Of a stretch of 29,298 bases of DNA, positions 13,776 through 20,700 are shown piece after piece. The position numbers and the translations under genes are program-made. The stretch covers positions 1 through 29,298 of the IMG/VR virus record IMGVR_UViG_3300035701_007086; one strand, given 5' to 3'. The DNA is from a virus. The notes below the pieces were generated by a model. That model had not been told where the DNA came from and did not search any database. It saw only the letters and a program-made list of their open reading frames with translations. Within the stretch, counting starts at the first letter, position 1. Each line of letters starts with the position of its first letter.

Positions 13776-13913
13776 TCACTCGTTTGTTCCAGCTTTGTGC
13801 TCAGGAATCTTGAAGGTCACCCATTCTGCGACTTCCCATGTTGGAACCATCAACTCTTCTGCCTTGGGAGGGGGTGCCTTTTTTGAGGATTTCCTATACT
13901 TATATGCGAGCAC
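13776..13913 (-). CDS. 45-aa ORF resembling an MCP segment
   Basis: GTG start at 13913, stop at 13776, directly before the 93-aa gene. The middle, AEELMVPTWEVAEW, nearly copies MCP residues AEELMIPTWEIATN, and the DNA there matches the MCP gene at 28 of 37 positions, with most differences synonymous. A basic, Pro-rich stretch precedes it (KSSKKAPPPK). There is no SD, and the start lies just after the MCP terminator hairpin, so expression is uncertain. It may be a pseudogene fragment of a duplicated MCP or a true small gene. Confidence 0.45.
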   Translation of the reverse strand: MLAYKYRKSSKKAPPPKAEELMVPTWEVAEWVTFKIPEHKAGTNE

Positions 13914-13916
13914 GAA

Positions 13917-13944
13917 TCGAGGGTGGGGTCTCCCCCACCCTCGA
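13917..13944 (-). terminator. Hairpin after the MCP gene
   Basis: Perfect 12-bp stem TCGAGGGTGGGG/CCCCACCCTCGA with a 4-nt loop, 40 nt past the MCP stop on the minus strand. There is no T-run after it, so it may act as an mRNA 3' stabiliser as well as or instead of a full terminator. Confidence 0.65.
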
Positions 13945-13983
13945 ATTCATTCCCGCCCCTTGGGACGGGCGATTGGGGCCTGT

Positions 13984-14838
13984 TCAGACGATGACAATCT
14001 TCGAGGTGGCATAGTCGTTGATGACCGCCATGCCGATCTCCTCGTAGATGACCCATCCGAGCCTGAGGTGCTTCGGGTCGTCGGCCGGCAGGACGGTGAT
14101 GTCCTGGCGAACCGGCATGGCACCGACGTACTCGCCTGGGGCGAGGACGTAGATGGTGGACCGAGGCACCATGGTCGAAACATGTATGTCCGCCGTCCAC
14201 AGGTGGCCATACAGACCACTCATGATGATGTCACGCTGGGTGGCCTCGTCGAAGAAGTCCTTCCCCCAGTTGCGGACATCCTTGTAGCGGAACGGGTGAA
14301 CGACGATCTTGGCACCGACGAGCTCGTGCTCCTCGATGAGAGCCAGTGCCACGTTGATGTTGTCCGGTGACAGAGCGCCTGCGACGGTCAGCGTGTGTGC
14401 GGTCGGAACCGCATTGCTGATGACCTGGAAGATCTCGTAGTCCTCCTGTCGCTGCAGGCTGTCCTTGGCCCTGATCTGAGCCCTGTCGACGATGTAGAAT
14501 CGGCGAGCCCTGATCTCGTTGAGCTTGATGGTGGGGTTCGTTGCGATCTCCCACGTCGGGATCATCAGCTCCTCAGCCTCGATGAACATGTCTGGGACAC
14601 GCCCACGCTTGCTGATCACGTACGACTTGACTGCGATGTCTCGCTCATACCTCGGCAAGGCACCTTGCGGAAGCTCGTCAACCATGAGGAGCTTGCGTCC
14701 GATCGCCTGGTACTCCAGGGCGATCTTGATGGGCTCCACCATGGCCTGTGCCAGCGCCACACGACCCTCTGGGGTCTCGAGCGCCTGCCCTACGATGGCT
14801 TCCTTCGCCTCTATGTCATTGCGTCTCATGATGGCCAT
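13984..14838 (-). CDS. Major capsid protein, HK97 fold
   Basis: 284 aa, ATG 14838 with a strong SD (GAGGAGGAAACACC). Forms the icosahedral shell. The pattern is typical of HK97-fold capsids: a helical N-arm (GQALETPEGRVALAQAMVEP), an E-loop region (ERDIAVKSYVISKRGRVPD), a long spine helix near IRAKDSLQRQEDYEIFQVIS, and a C-terminal strand-rich P/A domain (STIYVLAPGEYVGAMPVRQD, then GWVIYEEIGMAVINDY). It is next to a decoration-like gene and downstream of the protease and scaffold genes, the usual head-module order. No obvious cleavage site was located. Confidence is high by context and pattern, though no search was run. Confidence 0.85.
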   Translation of the reverse strand: MAIMRRNDIEAKEAIVGQALETPEGRVALAQAMVEPIKIALEYQAIGRKLLMVDELPQGALPRYERDIAVKSYVISKRGRVPDMFIEAEELMIPTWEIATNPTIKLNEIRARRFYIVDRAQIRAKDSLQRQEDYEIFQVISNAVPTAHTLTVAGALSPDNINVALALIEEHELVGAKIVVHPFRYKDVRNWGKDFFDEATQRDIIMSGLYGHLWTADIHVSTMVPRSTIYVLAPGEYVGAMPVRQDITVLPADDPKHLRLGWVIYEEIGMAVINDYATSKIVIV

Positions 14839-14868
14839 TGGTGTTTCCTCCTCTTTCTTGTTTTTGTG

Positions 14869-15486
14869 TTACGGCGTGACGTATGGCACGGGCAGCCAGC
14901 GAACAAACAAGCAGCTGCTCGCAGCCCCATCGGTGACACGGGCCACGACGATGACGGTAGCGACTGCACCGTCGTCCACGAACTGTCCAGCCAGGGAGTT
15001 GGTCGTCGATGACCCGTAGGTCATCCCGTCATTGACGGCGAAGGCCGGTGCGGCGGCAGCGTCGGTTGTTGCAGCGTTGGCTGCAAACAACGCCTCGTAC
15101 TTGTCGGTTGCGAACTCTCCGCCTCCGGAGTAGACCGTGACGCCCCTGCGAGGGGTGCCCGTGTCGGTCCAGTTGGTGACGCCCTCCACGACCTCATCCT
15201 GGAAGTCCCCAAGCCTGCGGGTCGAATGCGACTCGAAAGCCAGCGAGACCGGATTCACGACGATCTGCGTGTTGCCCGTGGTGATTGCGTCGTCTCCTGC
15301 GATTCCGACGATGGCAGAGATGCCGTGCGTCGTAGCCACCAAGGCCCTGTCAGCCCTCGCCAGTTCGGGGACGCCGGTCGTACCGTTCGCCACGAGGGCG
15401 ACGATCTGACCTGCGTGGATCCCGGAACTCGATGCTGGCTTCCTGCCCTGATCGATCATCACATGATTGATGACTCGAAGTCCCAT
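14869..15486 (-). CDS. Probable capsid decoration protein
   Basis: 205 aa, ATG 15486 with AAGGAGGATAC upstream, ending 31 nt before the MCP gene. Rich in Ala, Val, Thr and Gly with short beta-strand repeats (HAGQIVALVANGTTG, LVATTHGISAIVGIAG, VATVIVVARVTDGA), the composition of head decoration or stabilising proteins, which often sit just before the MCP gene (as lambda D before E). No catalytic or membrane motif. The assignment rests on position and composition; a minor head protein is the alternative. Confidence 0.58.
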   Translation of the reverse strand: MGLRVINHVMIDQGRKPASSSGIHAGQIVALVANGTTGVPELARADRALVATTHGISAIVGIAGDDAITTGNTQIVVNPVSLAFESHSTRRLGDFQDEVVEGVTNWTDTGTPRRGVTVYSGGGEFATDKYEALFAANAATTDAAAAPAFAVNDGMTYGSSTTNSLAGQFVDDGAVATVIVVARVTDGAASSCLFVRWLPVPYVTP

Positions 15487-15513
15487 CGTAGTATCCTCCT
15501 TGTGTTGTTCTCG

Positions 15514-17667
15514 TTAGCGAAGTCTCACGCCGGTGCGTTCGTCGAAGTCCTCCTTGCTCGGGAGATTGCTCTTCATCATCTCCGAGAGGGCCTCGGCAAG
15601 TTCTCCACCGCCGTATGCGACGACCTCACGTGTTGGATTCGGATTGAACGACAGTGAGGCTGGCCTGATCCTGTTTGGTGACGCCGTGCGCTCCATTCCA
15701 CCGTTGCCGGCCTGGGAGATCCTGGTCTGGAAGTCCCTGCGGCCGAGCTCTCTTGCCAGCGTCCTGAAGTTCTCGAGCGCCGGGATGGTCATGCTGTCGG
15801 CCATCCACCTGTCGATCTGCGAGCCCACCTCGTCGGGAGCGATCTGACCGTTTGTCACCAACTCGTTGGCGACCTCGGTCGCCTTCACCAGACGGGCCAT
15901 CTGGATGTGAAGGGCCTGATTCTGTCTTGCGAGCTCATCCATCTTGCGTGATGCTTCCTTCTCGAACTGACCGGCATCCACATTCATGTCTCTCGCATTC
16001 TTGCCCTTTGGAGCCCCGCCCATCTTGTCGGAGGTGTGGAACCCACCATCTCCGTTCGGATCGTCGCCCCGGGTGTCCTCGCAGACCTCCGAGCGATCCT
16101 TCGACGTGCCGCAGTAGGCATCCCAATTCAGCCCTGCTTCTCTCATGTTGTAGTTTGCATTCTCTGCATTCCTACTTGCGCACGTCGGGCAGTGCCCATC
16201 ACCAACACAAGCCTGGCACAGTGCGTAGGTGCTCCCACAATCCTCGCATTCCACCGGCTCGACAACCCCCTGCGGGTCGTAACAGCCCATGCACTCACGG
16301 TTCATGGCTGAGGTGATCACTCTCTTGTTCCACTCGGATGCCTGCACCTGCGGGAATCTCTGGCGAGTGGAGTCGAGCTGGGTCGGGACATCGAAGGCCT
16401 GGAAGCCCTTGTCCCATCCCCAGAAGTCCGGTCCCATCCCCGTCGTCGGGATCGGGTCCGGCGTGTCGCTTCCATCGATCGTCCTCGTTGCGTAACCCTC
16501 CGTCTCCGGTGAGAACCGCCTCAGCTCCTTGGCATTGGCGTTCATCATGAGATCGGCCGGGTTCATCGTGTAGATCGGGTTCGGGGCAAATCCAGGATCG
16601 GTGCGGAGAGAGTTGCCCTCGCTGTTGGAAAGCGTCATCGTCGAATGAACCTCGGTGTTCCCGGGGTTGGCAACTCCATGTGTCGCATCCTCCATCTGGA
16701 ACTTCTTGCCGCCACCCTTCCCATCACCGCTGTGGGAGGTGTCTTCGCCGAGCGGGCGACCCGTGCCGATGTCCTCCGCCTTGAGGTCCTCGGACTTGTC
16801 GTCCTCCTGCGCAAGGATCTGCCTGAGTGCCTGACGCTGCGCACTGCGCTGCATCCTGAAATCGTCCATGGAAACCTGTCCCGATGGGTTCGCTACCATC
16901 CTCTCACGGCTCATTGCTTCCACCTCCTCTTGGTGTCTGATCGCTGCGAGTACTTCCTTCGTCAACTTCAGCTCCATCGTCGAACCATCTGGCAGTGCCA
17001 GAATGATGGGGCCGCCCTCTGGATCGATGGGGATGACCTCTCCCCCCTCTCCGAATGCTCCCTCTGACGGGACACCCTCGTCCGACATCGGACCCCCCTC
17101 GTCGGGAAGTGAGATGTCACCGACGGACGATGGAATCGGAAGCAGACCCTCGGCACCCTCGGGTGCCCCTGGCCCCTCGAGACCCTCTGGACCCACCGGC
17201 CCGATCGGAGCCGCTTCACCCTCCTCGTCGATCACATCCTCTTCCTCGTCCGGGAATCCGAAGCCCTCTCCGAGCTTCGTGCCCTCGTCAGATCCTGCGA
17301 ATGGGTCGCTGTCGTCTTCGAACTCGACCTCATCCTTCACCTCGTCGTCGGAGCCCTTGGGAGACGGAACGTCTTCTACCATCTCATCTTCTGGCTCAGA
17401 TTCTGGCTTGTCACCGGCATCGTCATCGTCGTCATCATCGTCGGCGTCATCGTCGACGATGAAGTCCTCGGCGGTGATCTGTCGGATCATATCGGAGCGG
17501 ATTGCTTCGGCAACGACCGTTGCGTCTTCAGGATTCAGGCCGATGATTCCGGGATCGGTCATCTCGTCCATGCATTCCTGACGACTTCTCTCGTCCGTCG
17601 CCTCCAACTCCGCCAAGCGCAGGAGTCTGGCCACATCATTCTTCCTGCTGACAGTTGTCTTCGACAT
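15514..17667 (-). CDS. Acidic scaffold-like head assembly protein with a Cys-rich zinc cluster
   Basis: 717 aa from ATG 17667 (MSKTTVSRKNDVARLL), chosen for its SD (AAGGAGGAAGCCC); the open frame extends 72 codons upstream but overlaps a terminator. Parts: an N-terminal helix; a very acidic run (about residues 70-85, mostly Asp); collagen-like GPVGPEGLEGPGAPEG (about 160-175); then mid-length low complexity. Near the last third is a Cys cluster (CMGC, CEDC, CQAC, CPTC), probably binding two zinc ions. The C-terminal helical segment (QNQALHIQMARLVKATEVAN) looks scaffold-like. It lies between protease/scaffold and decoration/MCP genes. The role in head assembly is inferred. Confidence 0.6.
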   Translation of the reverse strand: MSKTTVSRKNDVARLLRLAELEATDERSRQECMDEMTDPGIIGLNPEDATVVAEAIRSDMIRQITAEDFIVDDDADDDDDDDDAGDKPESEPEDEMVEDVPSPKGSDDEVKDEVEFEDDSDPFAGSDEGTKLGEGFGFPDEEEDVIDEEGEAAPIGPVGPEGLEGPGAPEGAEGLLPIPSSVGDISLPDEGGPMSDEGVPSEGAFGEGGEVIPIDPEGGPIILALPDGSTMELKLTKEVLAAIRHQEEVEAMSRERMVANPSGQVSMDDFRMQRSAQRQALRQILAQEDDKSEDLKAEDIGTGRPLGEDTSHSGDGKGGGKKFQMEDATHGVANPGNTEVHSTMTLSNSEGNSLRTDPGFAPNPIYTMNPADLMMNANAKELRRFSPETEGYATRTIDGSDTPDPIPTTGMGPDFWGWDKGFQAFDVPTQLDSTRQRFPQVQASEWNKRVITSAMNRECMGCYDPQGVVEPVECEDCGSTYALCQACVGDGHCPTCASRNAENANYNMREAGLNWDAYCGTSKDRSEVCEDTRGDDPNGDGGFHTSDKMGGAPKGKNARDMNVDAGQFEKEASRKMDELARQNQALHIQMARLVKATEVANELVTNGQIAPDEVGSQIDRWMADSMTIPALENFRTLARELGRRDFQTRISQAGNGGMERTASPNRIRPASLSFNPNPTREVVAYGGGELAEALSEMMKSNLPSKEDFDERTGVRLR

Positions 17668-17746
17668 GGGCTTCCTCCTTTCATCTGACGTTGTCTTCAC
17701 ATGTTCACACAAGCTGGGGATTGCACCTGCATGATGCAATCGAAAA

Positions 17747-17776
17747 GATGCCACGGAGATCTTTCTCCGTGGCATC
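17747..17776 (-). terminator. Intrinsic terminator after the protease/scaffold gene
   Basis: Perfect 13-bp stem GATGCCACGGAGA/TCTCCGTGGCATC with a 4-nt loop, followed on the minus strand by TTTTCG. It lies 14 nt past the stop of the protease/scaffold gene and before the next SD. Confidence 0.88.
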
Positions 17777-17789
17777 CCCTCACTCGTCA

Positions 17790-20700
17790 TCATGCGTCTG
17801 GAAGGATCACCTTCACGGAGTTGAGCAAGCGACCTTCGTGCTTCCTGCTCTTGCTCACCTTGATCTGACCAATCGTCCCACACGCCTCACATCCGTACTT
17901 GCTGTTCGCCCTTCGGACATTGAGGTTGCCACACAGAACACAGACCGAACCCGCCGGCTTCGGACCTGGGATCTGCTCGTCGGTGAACCCCTCCTGCTTG
18001 AGGGCGGCCATCCTGACGAATGTCTTCGGCGATGTGTACCACCTGATGGAAGCCATCATCGGAGGCATCATCCCGCCTCCGGCAGCGCCGGCCCCACCTG
18101 CACCAGCCGCTCCGCCTGCTGGCGGCATCCCTCCGCCACCACCCATCATGGGCCCTGCCTCCGGAGGTGCGGTCGCAGCTCCGAGTCCCTCGGGCCCCTC
18201 CAGCTCGGCTGGCGACTCCGTGTTCTTCTCGTCGTCCGGGGTCACGATGTTCTCGATGCTGATGCGGACCTCATACCTCGTTCCGCAACTCTTGCACTCA
18301 CCACGTCCACCAGCGATCTCGGTGTCGATGGCTCCACATGCGGGACAGACGGTCCCGAGCGGCTTGATGTCGCCGGGAGCTCCGGCCTTGTCGAGATCGG
18401 AATCGTCTCCCTCCAGTCCGCCAGGGCCAGATGCGCCCATCAAGCTGGAAAGACCCGGGGAATCCGGTCCCATCGCATTCGGCGTCGTCGCCGGATCGAC
18501 CATCATCGGATTGGCCGCTGCGGGAGGAGCGGCCCCACCAGCCTGCGCTCCCCTCAACATCGCCTCTCGCCTCTGCTTGCGCTTGGCGAGCGCCATCGGA
18601 GAGAACATCGCATCCTGCTGCGGGCTCATCCCGACCTCCATACCGACCTTCAGCGCCTCGTTCGGAGCCATGTCGACTACCTCGTCAGGAACGGATCTCT
18701 CCGGCTCGGGGGCGGCTGCGAACGTGTTCGCACCAGACTCTTCCGACACGTGCTTCGTGATGCAGCTTCTGATCATGGCCCTGATGTGTCCATCCTCACT
18801 CACATCGAGCTCGGTGAACTGGAAGGTCTCGGGATCAACATGGTAGCTGTGGTCCTTGAGGAAGGCGATGACGTACTGTCTCAGCGAATCGTGGAACTGT
18901 TCGCTGTTGGTGTCGACGCCACCGAGCTCCTCGGCCTCCAGATTGATCTCCTTGGTGATCTCCTCGCTGTCCCTCATGGAGATGGCGTTCTTGGACATCG
19001 AGGCGATGCCATGCTCGACGAGACCGTGTGCCGCCGGGGAACCCTCCGACAACCTCTTGGCTGACCGCCAGATGGCGACGCTCGAGACGCCCGCCTCCTC
19101 GGCCACATCGGCGAGATTGCCGATGATGGATGACCTGACCTCGACCGGATCCGACTCATCCCTCATGCTCAGTCTCTGCCAGAATGCTGCGGACTCCCTC
19201 TTGGCAACCCTCGTCTGGATCGACTCAGGTGACCTGGCCAGCTCGACGAGGGAGACGGCGACCCCATCCTCCATCCTGGAGATCTCACCGAACAGAACAT
19301 CCGGCGTGGCCTTGGTGGCGATTGCGGTCCTGGCGAAGGCGGTGATGGCCGCCTTCACGGAATCCTTCGTCAGATCGCCACCGCCCTCATTGGCGACGAT
19401 GGCACCGAGGGCCCCTCGGATGACATCGGACCTCGACTGCGAGGCCTCCGCCCTGACACCCAACTTGCCGGAGAGCTCCCTGGCTCTCTGGCCGACGACC
19501 TGCTTCATGTTCTCCTGCGACATCGAGGCGATCTGAGAGAGGACCTCGGTGATGTCGCTCGGGACGATGGCAGGATCCTCCACCATCATGTCGGCGAACC
19601 TGTCGATGAGCGCCTGCTCGACGGAGGTCGGAGAGGATTCGACGAGATCGAACTCGATTCGCTCCCTCTGTGCCGTGCGCCTGCGGTACTTGTCGGCCTC
19701 GCTCGATGCGTTGACCTGCTCGAGGAACTCGTCGGACCTCGCCATCATCATCTTGGAAGCCTCGATGACCTCGGTCGGAGATGCCGACGCATCCCTCACG
19801 GCATGCGCCAGTGCACTGATGGTTGCGGAAACGACCCTGTCGGCCGATGCGCTGGAACGCCTGGTCTCGAGCGTGTGCTCTCGGACCTCATCCGGCGTGT
19901 CGGTGCGCTCGTCCTCCAGCTTGTGCTCGTGAACCCTGTCATCGAAACCACGCCTGCCGAGGACCTTGGCGCTGGCATCCTCCAACGTGTGCTCTCGAAC
20001 CTCATCCGGTGTGCCGGTGCGCTTGGCCTCGAGCGTGTGCTCTCGAACCTCATCCGGCGTCCCCTCCCTCTTGTCCTCCAGGGTGTGCTCCCGAACCTCA
20101 TCCGGGGTTCCGGCCCTCTTCTCCTCCAGGAAGTGCTCCCGCTGCGTGTCATCCTTCGAGATCGGCGTCCCGCTGGCCGCCATGACGATCTTGCCGGACT
20201 CCGCCTCGGACATGAACTTCCCGAGCAGCTTCTGTCCCACGATGTGCAGCCTGTCCTGCTTGATGTCCTCGATGTCGTCCTGGGTCATCATGGACAGTGC
20301 GTTCCACTTCGCCGCCCTTCCGTCGATGGAGGCGACGATGTCCCCCGTGCTCGACACGGTGACATCGAACCTCTCGTCATCGGAGGTGAAGTGCGTGTCG
20401 TGCTTCATCCTTGCGGCCTGCTTCCTCATGAGGTTGTTGGCCGTCAGTTCAGAGATTGTCGACATGATTGTGTTTCCTCCTCCTTCTGTGATGTTCGTCC
20501 TGAATCGATCCGGGATCGGAGCCGGACCGATCGCCGCCGTGAGGATCCTTGACATCTCGTTCAGCCTCTCGGCGACCGTGATCTCGCCCCTGCTCCCCGC
20601 CGAGACTCCTCCCGGAATCGTGGTGGGGTTCGGCAGCGCCGATGTCTGGAGGGGTTCTCCTCCCATGGCAGCCGCCTGCTGTGCGGCGAAACTCTGTGGG

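Noticed and set aside
13890-13910. T4-like late promoter (TATAAGTATA on the minus strand)
   Set aside because: It resembles TATAAATA, but other gene starts here do not share a clear matching motif, and the segment is also read as part of the 45-aa ORF.
17668-17883. Upstream extension of the 717-aa protein
   Set aside because: It passes through the terminator hairpin and the end of the previous gene, and a strong SD marks ATG 17667.
17655-19064. Plus-strand open frame of 469 codons
   Set aside because: Fully antisense to the protease/scaffold gene, with no SD or domain pattern.
19803-20552. Plus-strand repeat-like open frames over the 48-nt repeats
   Set aside because: Antisense images of the repeats; periodicity comes from the coding strand.
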